A stretch of DNA of 64,000 bases from Davidsoniella eucalypti. Taxonomy: Eukaryota; Ascomycota; Sordariomycetes; Microascales; Ceratocystidaceae. The stretch lies in contig RMBW01000005.1 in the NCBI GenBank assembly GCA_004009845.1, forward strand, positions 62,001 through 126,000, given 5' to 3'. Of this stretch, positions 1 to 11,159 are shown one piece after another. A program made the translations under genes and the position numbers. Positions within the stretch are counted from its first letter, which is position 1, and every line of letters begins with the position of its first letter. Under the pieces are notes generated by a model, which saw only the letters and a list, made by a program, of their open reading frames with translations, ran no database searches and had not been told where the DNA came from.

Positions 1-1688
1 TGTAAAGTAAAGTGTTCTTCTTTTTCGACTAATTATTTCATTTTAAGAAAATGGTAATGTATGAAATTGCACAGATACTTATACTTATATGCCTGTCACA
101 GGCAGCAAAAGATAGTGTGATGCAAGGACGGGTTAGCTCTTAGGCGGCCTCCCAATTACTAGCCAAGTGGAACTAGGTAGCTTTGGATGAAATAGTGTAA
201 CCTCTTATCATGGGATGTGGGCAAATATCGTCACTCAACACTAAACGCTGTACAGAGGTATGTGTTCTGGGTGCGTGGATTGTCGCGGACAATTTGTATT
301 TTTCAGAGTATTGTATCTCTACAAGTATATGGGATTATTTACTAGAGATCTAGCAAGATCCAAATGGTCGCCAAGCCAAGACTGTCCAGTTAGTTCGTCC
401 ACCGGATCCTGTTCACGGCAGTGCCGACTTATCCGAAGAACTCGCTGAAGAGTTCTTGGCTGTGTATATGTATAGATGGTTATTTGGTGTCAACGACTTG
501 TTTCGTTTTTACCAGAAAAGTGCAGAGAGCAAAGCAAGCAAGTATATGATGTACTGAGAATCTATACATTGTAGACTCGCAGAGCGCACATGCACAGCCC
601 AGATCGTGATCGTCGCATCGCCAACAGATAGGCAAAGACAGAAGCTTTTGCTATACCAACCAGGGGCGTTTCTCGATATCCCAGCGAGCACACATTATGA
701 GAAAACAAGAAACATAGAAACATTCTTGTTGGTATGGGCAAGGCTGGTCGTGACGATCCCCCGGCCGCTTCACTTTCTGCTTTGCCAGCTTGAGTTGAAG
801 CAATAGCGCAATAGACCGGGTTTTATCAGACTACGAGCCATGAAGTCTTTTTATCCACTAGACTCACATATAGGCGTCTAGATTCTTGTCCTATACGGGG
901 TTTCGTTGTTTTCTCTGCCACTAACTCGTCGTCATTTTCCTGGTCTTTTTTTCTTTTTGCTCTCCCTGACATGCTAACCCCGCTCTCTGCAGGCTTGTCT
1001 CTCTTTTCTTCTTTAGACTTCTTTGGAAGACGTGGGTGGTGACCCTTGTCCTGTAACGCCCCGAAGGGCTTGATATCAGTGACTTTGATATTGGCTGGTT
1101 GTTTATATTCCACGCATGGTTGCAATTGCTACTTCCGCTTTTGACTCTTGCTTCTACCTTTGTTCTTTCGTCTGCCTCGCTTTCTTTTTCTTTGCAACGT
1201 CGACCTGTTTTGCCTGCGATATTGCCACATCCTATATGTGACCTGTCCACTCGTCATCTACTCAAGCCACCACTGACATCACCGCACTGCAACTAACACG
1301 TCGTTGTGAATCTACAATTCCGCTGGCCTCTATTGTATTGTTATCTACTAGAGCATTGTCTTGCCTTATCGAGAAAGCCAGCAGTAGTCCTGACCCTTAC
1401 TTGCCAAACCAAAAACCCCAGCTTCTAGAAATCCAGGTGCCTGGCACATCGTCGTTGCCAAGCATTGACCAGAAGCCTTGGCATCACCAGATCCACAACG
1501 TCACTTTCAGTATTCTCGCTACAGCTTGGATCTTGGGTCTGCATATTTCTGCACAGTGGAAGCGAACCGCCTACCGAGTTGCACCATTTCTGGTTGTCCT
1601 GCATCCCGCTTCTTCCCACCGCTTTGAACGGTCTTACGATATCTTAACAGCCGCATTTCCACCCTTTCTCCCCCCCTCGTCTTCCATC
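1..1688. other. Left-edge intergenic / leader region, no supported gene
   Basis: Only short overlapping open frames on both strands occur here, none with a recognisable domain or plausible splice partners. From about 1090 to 1688 the plus strand is rich in C and T, as expected for a promoter and long 5' leader of the IQ-protein gene that starts at 1689. Open frame extends in phase upstream of 1689 to 1338, but only from a TTG and without recognisable protein similarity. Confidence 0.5.
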
Positions 1689-3413
1689 ATGAGTGCTATC
1701 CAAAGTCCCCCGCCTGCATCAGCAGCATCATCTTCTACTACTCCTGCCAATCTTCAGCATGCTGTTTCGCGCCTGAGCATATCTAGCATCGCATCGCCCG
1801 AGCACCACAACTATCTTGACTCTCTTGTCTCTCCCACAGCCGAGGACATCACCCGCATTGCCCAAATACAGGCTGACCGCGCCCGAGAACACCGCCGTTC
1901 TGCCTCTCTTGCACAAACAAAGTCATCAGCGTCAGCCGCCGCTACTGCCGCCGCCTCCAAAGACGAGTCAGCTCGTCTTGAGCACGCAGCCGAACTAATC
2001 CAGCGCACATACCGAGGCTACCGCACCCGCCGTGAAATCAACGGCATGACACTCGACGCCTCTCTGCGCTTCGCTTCTACCGTGCGCGATGCCCAGTTCC
2101 GCAACCGCATGGCCCCGCGTCCACGCGCCGAAAGCAACGCTGCCGATGGCGTCGCTTCACCGTCTAGTCTCGGCACGGAAAACTCCGCCCAGGCCCGCTG
2201 GCGCAAAGCCGGCGCCGTCTTTCAACGTGCTGGAAACGACATCGATCCGGAATCCGACCACGATGATTACGACAGCTCCTCTTCGTCTTCTTCTTCGTCT
2301 TCGGACGATGCCTCCTCCCCAAACGCTCGGGCGAAGAAAGAGGAACGCCGTCGGAAACGTGAGGAAGCCAAGTTACGCCGCAAGAATCAAGCCATGATGA
2401 TGAACATCCAGTACTTCTTAGAGATGGTCGATCTGAAGCATCGCTATGGCGGAAATCTTCTCTTATACCACAATGAATGGAAGCATGCCGACACGAACGA
2501 GAACTTTTTTTACTGGCTCGACTTTGGTGCCGGTAAGGACATGGACTTAGACTCATGCCCACGTGATCGCCTAGAACGCGAATGCGTGCGCTATCTGAGC
2601 CAGGAGGAACGCCAATACTACCTTGTCAAGTTTGATGAAGACGGAAAGTTGCGATGGGTCAAAAATAACGAGCTTCTCAATACTACCGAAGAGTACCGCG
2701 ACAGCATCCACGGCATCGTTAAGATCGATGATCCTACACCTGACTACGCCCCAGGCCCCGATACTACACTAGTTACCAGCGCCCTTGAGACATCGTCTAG
2801 CGCTCAAGCCGCACGCCGGCTTAGCACGAGCGGCAGTTTTAACTCCATCACGCACTCACCTCGGTCCTCGTCCGACGATGATGCAGCGGGTCACCGGCAC
2901 TACCCAAACCCGGTACCAGAAGGCAAAGACGGCAAGCCAGTATCGAAACGCAAGCACATAAAGGCCAGCCATTTCTCCACCTTGGCAGTGCTCAACAAGC
3001 TTATGCGCAAGTCGATCCGCAAGAACACATGGATCTTCGTTGCTGACACTCGCTTCCGGCTCTACGTCGGCATCAAGATGAGCGGCACATTCCAGCATTC
3101 ATCCTTCCTGCAGGGCTCGCGCATTGCTGCTGCTGGTCTGATACAAGTCAAGGATGGCCAGCTATCGTCTTTGAGTCCGCTGAGTGGTCACTACCGACCA
3201 CCGGCATCCAACTACAAGCACTTTATCAAGAACTTAAAGCTAGAGGGCGTCGACATGAGCCACCTCAAGATCTCAAAATCATATCTGATTCTCTCTAGTA
3301 TGGAAACATACACAAAGACCAAGGACAAGAGCAAGAAGTTCTTAGAGCGCCTCATTGGCCACAAGCCCACTGAAGGCGACGAAGCGGAGGCTGCAACTAC
3401 AACGAAGAAATAA
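1689..3413 (+). CDS. IQ calmodulin-binding motif protein, conserved fungal family
   Basis: Single-exon gene of 574 residues; TAA stop at 3411-3413. I chose the ATG at 1689 because the in-phase frame upstream has no ATG and reads as leader. The first ~90 residues are Ser/Ala/Pro-rich. A textbook IQ motif (IQRTYRGYRTRRE) lies at about residues 103-115, so calmodulin or a calmodulin-like light chain is the expected partner. A poly-Ser/acidic tract (about 195-215) and a basic stretch follow. The remainder looks globular: a block around LEMVDLKHRYGGNL, then DTNENFFYWLDFGAGKD, then a C-terminal region with TWIFVADTRFRLYVGIK, SSFLQGSRIAAAG and SPLSGHYRPP. I recall this architecture from fungal proteins annotated only as IQ domain proteins, so family assignment is good but the cellular role is unknown. 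No membrane segment or signal peptide is seen. Confidence 0.88.
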   Translation: MSAIQSPPPASAASSSTTPANLQHAVSRLSISSIASPEHHNYLDSLVSPTAEDITRIAQIQADRAREHRRSASLAQTKSSASAAATAAASKDESARLEHAAELIQRTYRGYRTRREINGMTLDASLRFASTVRDAQFRNRMAPRPRAESNAADGVASPSSLGTENSAQARWRKAGAVFQRAGNDIDPESDHDDYDSSSSSSSSSSDDASSPNARAKKEERRRKREEAKLRRKNQAMMMNIQYFLEMVDLKHRYGGNLLLYHNEWKHADTNENFFYWLDFGAGKDMDLDSCPRDRLERECVRYLSQEERQYYLVKFDEDGKLRWVKNNELLNTTEEYRDSIHGIVKIDDPTPDYAPGPDTTLVTSALETSSSAQAARRLSTSGSFNSITHSPRSSSDDDAAGHRHYPNPVPEGKDGKPVSKRKHIKASHFSTLAVLNKLMRKSIRKNTWIFVADTRFRLYVGIKMSGTFQHSSFLQGSRIAAAGLIQVKDGQLSSLSPLSGHYRPPASNYKHFIKNLKLEGVDMSHLKISKSYLILSSMETYTKTKDKSKKFLERLIGHKPTEGDEAEAATTTKK

Positions 3414-4980
3414 TAAAAATCGAGGTTTTTTTACTAGTTGGTTATTGTCATAATGTTATATGTTTCTACATTTGGGAGTTGGGATGGGAATATGGATGTC
3501 ATTCATAGATTTTAGTTTGTTTGATTTTTTGGGATACCAATATGTTAGCAATACAACAACGATACTCTTGTGATGTACAAAGTTAAAACAATAACACCGT
3601 TAATTTCGTAACGAGCTCTCAGTCTAACTACCTTGACTATCATGCTTTCTGCCTCCGCCGTGCCTATCAATATCACGATCTGTGCCAACAGAAACCCTTT
3701 AGTTAGCTTCACTGGTGGATGGCAATGTTCCACTCCCAAGCTGCGTGGTATAAGTTTCACCTTCAATGTTCAATGATTTTCATATAGAGCTACCGAATAC
3801 ATTACTAACGCTTCCCAGACGTTATGGATGAGTGCTAACCCCTCTGGATGCGAACTTTCGTGCCTAGTAGGTGACGAGGAAGTAAGGAAATATAAAGTTG
3901 GGTCAAGTGTGGGGAATGCCAACCATGGCGGCCAAGAACGTACATACTCTACCGGTTTGGAAGGCATCCCTATCTCCGACTCTGTTCATGAACATACGGT
4001 CCTTGGACAATATCTAGCGCAGCTTGCTAAGTCAAGTGTAAGTATCTATACGAGGGCGGCGATACAGTACAGAGATACTTGATGGATATAAAACCTTTGA
4101 TTGCACCACCATAGAGCACCTCCTTAAAGATGAAGAGACCATAGACAAGTTTGAAGAGTGAAAAGATTATCTGAGAGTATGGCATTATCATACTATTTAG
4201 TAATAATATAGTTGGTTTATGAGACTACCGGAAGAGAAAGTAGGGCATAGTATTTTTTTATGTACATATATACCTTATTGAAGGATCCTGCTATCGCCTG
4301 AAAAATAATGATTGTATGGGTATACAAGGGTGTGGGTATACAAGGATTATCACCTAAGTTACTAATAGCATATGCTGATTCTTAACGTGTGTAGTGATGA
4401 TGATGATTGTTGTGATTGTAATCTAGTGATCTAATGAGGGTAACGGCGCCTGCACACCGTTGCCTAAATACCTGATTCCCCGCCCGTATGTGGTCACGTG
4501 ACCGCGACCCACATACGGTGGCAATACCGCATTGTGGTATACAGACAGTATGTAAATTGAAAGGGTTTCCCCTAGTGTCAGCCTTCTCCTGGCTACTAGT
4601 TAGAGGAAAGTTTCATTAGGCATTTAATTGTTGTTTTACGACGCAATCTTTGTTAGTTAGTCACACTACGTTTTCTTCACTGTTTTCATGTCAACATTGC
4701 CACCCCGTATCCACTATAAGCTAAAGCTAATTACTATAAATAAGCAGTTGCCCTCCACAATTTAGAATGTACAACAGAGTCCATTTGTTGTTATTTGGAC
4801 ACTTTAAAAGTACACCCTATACGATTTCTCAACTTCTTACTGCGTCAATTCATCATTCTCCTATTCATCCTACTGCAAAAACCAGCTTATGCTGGAGAAG
4901 AGGTTTGTTTACATTTTCCTTTCTAACTTCAATTGAGGAAACCCTTGACTAACCAGCCATATTCTTATAGACATACCAAT
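3414..4980. other. Intergenic region, no supported gene
   Basis: No coding region could be supported. Short frames at 3828-4082 (+) and 3770-3967 (-) overlap each other and match nothing I know. A local duplication of gggtatacaagg-type sequence lies near 4317-4345, a GAT-rich patch near 4395-4410, and a hairpin with a CACGTG core at 4484-4518 (separate entry). Confidence 0.5.
4484..4518. repeat. Inverted repeat with perfect 10-bp arms around a CACGTG palindrome
   Basis: The left arm CCGTATGTGG (4484-4493) is exactly complementary to the right arm CCACATACGG (4509-4518), with a 15-nt spacer. The spacer side carries GTCACGTGAC (4493-4502), itself a perfect palindrome and the E-box core bound by bHLH factors such as Cbf1/Pho4-type proteins (known of those families). 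A second, weaker inverted pair ATACC/GGTAT follows at 4524-4540. The site is ~470 bp upstream of the kinase relic. A regulatory role is inference only. Confidence 0.6.
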
Positions 4981-6581
4981 ATGGGTTTCACTCAAAAAGA
5001 ACTCGATATCATCGAGAAGAACCCTATTGATAATAATCTTAGAACTTTCTTACTGGACTTCTTTGACATCGATGCGACTGAACAAAAATTCAATCTTATG
5101 CTTTTTTTGACATTCTTGGCTGAATCACCCGCAGCACAAATGCTTGATGCAACAAAAGACATAGAATCCATAATAATAGACTTCGACGATGGTGGTGTAA
5201 AAATCGACGATTTCAACCCCCTCATTCAACATATCATCAACAAAACCTCCGAAATTGAAGTTTGGGCTACATTATTTACCATTATCCGCAACTTCACCCC
5301 ATCAATACCCCCACTGCCTTCATACCTTCAGACGACTATCAAGGATAGCTCTGGTCGACTTCGTGATAGTGAAACAGGTCAACTTATTCGGAAGGAGCTT
5401 TTCCTTGATATCAAGCAATGTACGTTTTTTAGTGTCGATGTCTTCATTGACGTAGTCTTCAAACCTGAAACTTGGACAGAGGAACAGAACAAGATGTTGA
5501 ACAATGTGATGGCAGCATATGATGGTGACAGATGGACATCATCTCCTTCGATTGCCAGTGAGAGCGCCGTCTGGGAGTGGCTATGCTCGCTACGCGATAG
5601 TCCTTTCTCCCTTTCGCCAAACAAGTCACATACTACAACGACAGCCAGTCAGTTTGAAGGGCAAAAAGGTCAAATCAATATCTCCTTCCAGCAATGTCAA
5701 AACACAGGCAACACCTTTCACTATAGGAACGTTCTTGTTATTTTGGGGCACAAGCAATCTTACGACGAAAGCACATTCGAGGCGGATTTTCTTGAGTTGA
5801 CACACTATGTTGAAAGTATCTTTAATGATGATCCTACACGTAGGTTTGTTCATGGCTTCTTGCTCTGTGGATCGAAAATGGAGCTCTGGGTATTTGATCG
5901 CTCAGGTCCGTATAGCTCAGGTCCATTGGATATTCATGAAATGCCAGAGCAATTTGCACGGGCTCTTGTTGGATATGCCACGATGGATGATGCTGCCATG
6001 GGCCTAGACACATTTCTCAGATCTGTGCATGGGCATCACTTTATTGAGCTACAGGGCTCGAGTATAAGACCCAGTGAGCAGATTGCAAGACAGACTACAG
6101 CTACCTGTCCAGCAGCCACATGCTTTACCACAAGTAATGGACATGTTGCCAAGTTTTCATGGGTCTCGGAAAAGCAGACTCCAGAAGTCGAACACCTGAA
6201 GTTAGCACAAGAACGGGGTGTTGAGGGTGTGACCAGGATGATAACCCATTGTCGAATCACATCCACCCGAGAGCTACGAGAACACCTAAAGTTTCCCCCA
6301 CGGCACCGGTTTCGAAATCAAGACTAACAACCTATATCTCCCCCCTCAAAAGCATCCGGACAGTGAGGGAGTTACTTGAAGCACTGAGAGATGCTATAAA
6401 AGCTCACAGGTCCCTTTACATGACGGACAGAATGCTTCACCGGGACATTTCAACTAACCATCAGATCAATCTTGTTTGGGGTACAGCAACCCCAATACTT
6501 GGAACACCAGAGGTCGATCCTGACAAGCTCTACATCCCCATTCTAGAGGCCTACAGCAGTATTATTAGAACCCTAGAATAG
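4981..6581 (+). pseudogene. Decayed FunK1 (fungal-type protein kinase) gene
   Basis: The frame opening at the ATG at 4981 reads like the FunK1 family: a start MGFTQKELDIIEKNPI, a block LIQHIINKTSEIEVWA, then RRFVHGFLLCGSKMELWVF followed by DRSGPYSSG. It ends at a TAA at 6325-6327. The next kinase segment is in another phase: RELLEALRDAIKAHRSLY and the catalytic-loop HRDIS at 6438-6452. So a frameshift lies at about 6290-6326. Directly after HRDISTN the sequence passes to GTPEVDPDKLYIPILEAY and a stop at 6579-6581; this resembles the C-terminal end of FunK1 proteins. The Mg-binding DFG-equivalent segment and the rest of the C-lobe, roughly 200 residues, are absent. Both lesions argue against an active kinase. 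A short intron could in principle repair the frameshift, but I found no convincing GT..AG pair, and it would not restore the missing lobe. Confidence 0.75.
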
Positions 6582-6947
6582 CACCAAAATGTTTAAGTAC
6601 TGAGATTACGGCAAAATGTTTGTTTGTGATATATTGATTTATGTAACTTGGGGTTGTTAGGATTTGAGTCCTATCTGGAGTCTGAATGGCTTTATGAGAT
6701 GATACTAGATCAGATTCAGATTAGATTAGGGTGTGGCATCATTCACCATGAACATGCTGTGTCTGGGGATGCCTATTACTTCATCCAACCATGAACCTCT
6801 TGAAGGTTGACCCGATGCCCTCAAGTTTAAAGTGTTACTTGGAAATCATAAATATATTAATTACTAGATACTATCTTCCATCGATAAAAAAAAATCCCAT
6901 GATTTTCTTCACATGCCAAGCAAGCTTGTCAAGCAATGAAAAAAAAA
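6582..6947. other. Intergenic gap between kinase relic and U2 snRNA gene
   Basis: No gene is supported in this stretch. It is AT-rich and holds the 3' flank of both neighbours; on the minus strand a T-run (6941-6950 region) follows directly after the inferred U2 3' end. Confidence 0.5.
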
Positions 6948-7133
6948 ATTCGCGTCGCCTGGAGGCAGTGTAATACCAGGGACACTATGAACGAGGACAT
7001 GTGCAAGCACAGCGGCCCAAGCTCGAAAGTCAAAAATAGGTATAATCTAGATTGTGTTCCTTAGAACACTTTCAGAGATTAAACTGAAAAGAACAGATAC
7101 TACACTTGATCTTAGCCAAAAGGCAAAGAGAGC
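6948..7133 (-). ncRNA. U2 spliceosomal snRNA
   Basis: The minus strand carries the hallmark 5' half of U2 snRNA: the stem I loop CCTTTTGGCTAAGATCAAGT (plus strand about 7104-7123), the branch-site recognition sequence GTAGTA (plus 7098-7103), then TCTGTTCTTTTCAGTTTAAT as in stem IIa. Downstream is a single-stranded Sm site, CTATTTTTGA (about 7029-7038), followed by two 3' hairpins; the last, CCTGGTATTACACTGCCTCC, closely resembles U2 stem-loop IV. The ends are inferred from these landmarks, giving about 186 nt, about the size I recall for fission-yeast U2. It base-pairs with intron branch sites in the U2 snRNP and should be RNA polymerase II transcribed. GTAGTA is complementary to the TACTAAC-type branch sites in introns of this window. 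Confidence 0.93.
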
Positions 7134-7184
7134 TAAAGAAGAAAGGAAAAGAAAACTTAACAAAAGGAACGGCGGGCTGGCTAA

Positions 7185-7192
7185 GTATTTAT
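7185..7192 (-). promoter_or_regulatory. Candidate TATA element of the U2 snRNA gene
   Basis: On the minus strand TATAAATA lies about 52-60 bp upstream of the inferred U2 5' end, with a purine/pyrimidine-rich stretch between. Position and sequence fit a core promoter element; this is inference from placement only. Confidence 0.4.
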
Positions 7193-7199
7193 AGTCAAA

Positions 7200-7595
7200 T
7201 TCAAGCTGATTAGTGGGTCCAGTTGTGCTCCACTTGCAGAAAGCTTTGAGCCAATCAAGTCCTGTTGCCATGATTACTGAAGGTTATGGCTATCTTAGCT
7301 TCACCGCCAATTTGGCATGTATCACACCGCTTTCATAATGATAAATCCATGGTAAGCGTAACAACGAACAAGGTTAGAGATATCGCCTATCAGGCAACAA
7401 TCAGAAGTTACATCTTATCTAACCCTTTTATAACCCTTTCTAATCAACATGACAAGAAAGAGACACAACGAAAGAATACAGTCGTAGTAATAATACATGT
7501 ATTCATTAATTAAGTTTATAGCAACTCATGAAATAGTCGTCATAAGGTATCATAAAGCAAACATTACCATCCCATAACCAAGCATACACAAAGCT
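7200..7595. other. Intergenic region between U2 promoter and asparaginase 3' end
   Basis: No gene is supported. The AT-rich stretch just left of 7596 is expected to contain the 3' UTR of the asparaginase gene on the minus strand. Confidence 0.45.
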
Positions 7596-8879
7596 TTACC
7601 ACTCAAACACATCGTGAATAGCCTCGATAGGCAGACCCTCAGCTAGCAGAAGCTGCAGTTGGATACGGCACTTCTGAGGGTTAAGGAAGCCACCACCGAC
7701 CTTGAGGCCCTCCTTGGGAGCGACATAACCCCAAGTAGTGCGACGAGAGTAGACAGCGGGCACGCCCGTAGCATTAGAGACCTTTTCCATCTCCTCATCA
7801 CCAGCATTACCCCAACCACCGGCACCCATACCAGCCAAAACCAGGCCCTGCGCACCGTCTGCAACCGCAGCGTCCATCAACTTCACATCGTGCTCCTGGT
7901 GACCGTACAGGATATCGACCATGGGCAGGCTAGTCATGTTGCTCACGTCGGTGTAGTGGTGACCATAAGGCCGGGATGGCGCGTACCAGAAGATGGGCTC
8001 TAGGTTGTACATGACACCCATGAAGCCGTGGTCACCGGGGTGGAAGGTGTCGACGGTGTTGGCGTTTGTCTTGGTGGTGTAGCGCGCGCCGGCAATGCGG
8101 TCGTTGAGCATGATCATCGTACCACGGCCCTTGGCGCTGTCAGCGACGGCAACCGTGGCAGCCGACAGTAGATTGACCGGGCCGTCGGCAGAAATGGCAG
8201 TCTGTAAGGATATCAAGGTTAGTAATCGTGAATAAGTGGCTAAGATATACAACAGCCCTTATGTTGGCATAACCCTACGCGATACAATAGAAGGATGTAG
8301 AGACAACTTACAGCAGGGCGCATGGAACCGACAACGACAACGGGTTTATCCGATCTGATCGTCAGATCTAAGAAGAAGGCAGACTCCTCCAGAGTATCAG
8401 TGCCGTGGGTCACAACAACACCAGTAGTATCGTCAGAGTCCAGGTCAGTCTGGATCTGGTGGGCAAGTTCCAGAAGGATGGTCTGGTTGACACTTCCTGA
8501 ATCGACGTTGGAGATCTGCACACCACGAACATTGGCACGCTCACACAGCTCAGGAACAGCATCGACCAAGGTAGCAACACCCAGCTGACCAGCGATGTAC
8601 TCGGCAGTGTTAGTAGAGCTGCTCGAGGAGCCGGCGACTGACAGGGAACATCGGCTGTTAATCACTGTCTCATAGTAGAGTATAGGGATGGAGGTTTGGG
8701 AACTTACTGGTGCCACCGGTGGCGTAGATGGTGATGTTGGGCAGGCTGACACTAGTGTTGTAGCACAGGAACTCGCTGTCACGGCGGTCCAGAATGGGGA
8801 CAGCAGGAGCACGGATGGCAGCGGCCTGCACGGAGGCAAGGCAGGCGCCGACAGCGATGATAGAGGACTTGGACAGCAT
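7596..8879 (-). CDS. Type II (secreted) L-asparaginase
   Basis: Three exons (8879-8708, 8637-8312, 8201-7596) encode 367 residues; introns of 70 and 110 bp have GTAAGT donors and CAG acceptors. The enzyme hydrolyses L-asparagine to aspartate and ammonia. Residues 1-19 form a signal peptide (hydrophobic core ending at VQA), so secretion or cell-wall location is expected. The first exon junction completes the N-terminal signature ATGGTIAG (about 53-60), whose Thr57 is the nucleophile of the family; THGTDTLEE (about 134-142) supplies the second catalytic Thr137-Asp138 pair; MRPATAISADGP follows across the second junction. Length and order of motifs match the bacterial-type asparaginase/glutaminase family. 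Several GATA cores lie upstream, consistent with nitrogen control (inference). Some glutaminase activity cannot be excluded. Confidence 0.96.
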
Positions 8880-11159
8880 GTTGAATTTTGAAAGAAGAAG
8901 ATAGACTCGAGAGGTAAACGAAGAAGGGGAGAAGATGGGAAATCTGGTTCTTTTGGGCCGTGCCTCGAAGTATGACCGGCTTGAAGTGATGGCGGGTGAG
9001 ATCCGTGTAGAAGAAAATGGAAATATCAAATAGAAGAACAGGATCGTCAACAGTCTTTTATACAAGATTCTATGGCGGGTTCTAGAATGTTTCTAAGCTC
9101 TATGTTTTCCCACGCGGCGAGCCGGCGATAGCTCGACCGGTAACGCAGACCCAGGATGGAATATGACATAAACCGGTCAAAGTAATATCCCTAGCATATC
9201 GGCGAAGATGCATACTCCATCGAATGGTAAAGTAGTAATAGTAGGCAGCACTATCGACATGTCTCCTTGCCAAGCCAGAACTAGTGATGGAACTTGTTGC
9301 TTGGCCAATCCATGTGAGATAAGTAAAATCTTTGGCTTTGGTTCTATGGCTATTAGCGTGGTTGTGTAAGCCAGATATTCGGGCCCGGATATACTTGGGG
9401 GTATATCAAGGTACGCATAGAGGCAAACCGATATGTAAGCATAATATTAGTTGGTAGCCATTCAATATATTGTGCGTGGCATTTTCGTAAAATGCGTATA
9501 TATTTGTCTGCGGCATAGGAACTTCGCTTTAGTTTTGTTGACAGTCTTTCCTCTTTTTATAATACCGAGCGGTTGGATGTGACGTGGGCAAATGCCACGC
9601 CAATACTGATACTCCGTAGATAGGATAAATCCTCGGGTTATGAACGGGGAACACCTGTACAATACAACACCACAACTTCCGCTTTGGAGATAAGCTAAGA
9701 TTATTGCGATAACCCCAACAATCAAGTAGATAGTGGAACTTAAACATGTTTCCTCATTATTTCCCAGTTGGACAAAGACCCGGCCTTCTTGGCGCCTAGA
9801 CCCGATGGAGTTCAAATTATTCCGTCAGATTTCTTCGTCCTGGACGACTCTTGATCCGACTGGAAACTGGCTGGGTGAACGGGCAGGATTTTATGCCAGG
9901 CCTCGCTGACAGCAATGTGTCATGGCATTACACAGAAATGACGGCAGCGAGCTGTTGGTCTTATCGTTGCATATGCAGTTGACAACGAAGCATGGGCCGT
10001 GAGTGGTCCGCTTGCTATCGTCCTTTTGCTACAGTGACAGCCAAGGCCCAGCCCGGCTTGACGTTACCGACGAATGCAGCCAGGCGTCACCTAATGAATG
10101 GATAATATCAGCTCGTTGGAGATATGGAAAGAAAATGCAGTAAGATGAAATGCGGTCTTGTGATTCTGTAAAGCACGCCAAGCAAGGGCCAAAGGCCTAC
10201 AGCTTCGAGTAAGCAAACCAAGCGCCCAATAAAAATACCTCGTTACTCAATCGATTTACATGTGCAAACACAATCGCCTTTCTGAGGCTGAGACTGTATA
10301 GCTTAACTTTCTTTAGATATAGAATCCCGACGGAGCCGGGCCTTGCTAAAACAAAATCGCAAATCCGACCGACACCGGCTTCTATAGGATAGGCGTTAGT
10401 CGGCTGACTCTGAAATCACCGAGATGAGGGTTAGATACTTATTCTTTACATATAAGCTATGGCTGGGATCTTGGATCCTACTCTACACTAGCTAAAAAAG
10501 CTGGGGTATTATCTAACACAATGCGATATCAACTGATAAGTAACTTTGATTTTTGTCTTCTTTAGTTTAGCTTTTTGCTTTCCAGCTTCCAAATCTGAAG
10601 GATGCATCGGGGTTGCCTCTGTGATCCCGATTCAGCCTTTCGGCTATACTATCAACTAGTACTAGTATAGTTGTTTCCGCCACCGTTTTTTCTCATGGTT
10701 GATTCTAACTAGGGAATGACATGCTACATGTTATCAGTAGCGGCTTCCTGACCATGTGTCGTTGTTATTGTGTAAAAAGATTGTGTCACACTAAAACAAT
10801 CGTCATATATCATATACTGGAAAGTAAAGGTCTAATCTACAGATGATGTAGCACACTCGATAACCCTATCACCCGTTACTGATAACAGCGTAACGCTCGG
10901 GATGCTCCGTATATAACATGCCTTGCGGCATTTAAGGCTATATCAACAAAAATGTAATTATAAATCATTGAGGGAGTTTGGTGATATATGTACGGTGTTG
11001 AAAGATATGCAAGGTAAACCACAAAACAAGATATAATAATGTTGCCCAGGACATGAGATACAAGCCCTATCTTAATTCCTATCCCCATATTATATGGACG
11101 TCCCCAGTCAATCATGTAAAGAAAAAAGAAACAAAAATGGAGATGCTAGCCTATTTTAA
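8880..11159. other. Asparaginase upstream region and gene-free stretch
   Basis: The first ~700 bp is the asparaginase promoter side and holds scattered GATA cores (for example near 8896, 9125, 9319). From 9.6 to 11.1 kb I see no supported gene: the frame at 9462-9815 (-) has no recognisable features, and small palindromes such as the one around 10650-10670 are isolated. The right end is the 3' flank of HRD3. Confidence 0.5.

Noticed and set aside
826..1250. Overlapping minus-strand frames of ~100 codons
   Set aside because: No recognisable domain, no splice partners, and they overlap the CT-rich leader of the IQ-protein gene.
1338..1688. N-terminal extension of the IQ protein
   Set aside because: In phase but starts only at a TTG, and the sequence looks like leader; ATG 1689 begins the typical Ser/Pro-rich N-terminus.
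3770..4082. Opposed short frames with protein-like composition
   Set aside because: They overlap on opposite strands and match no known family; insufficient to call a gene.
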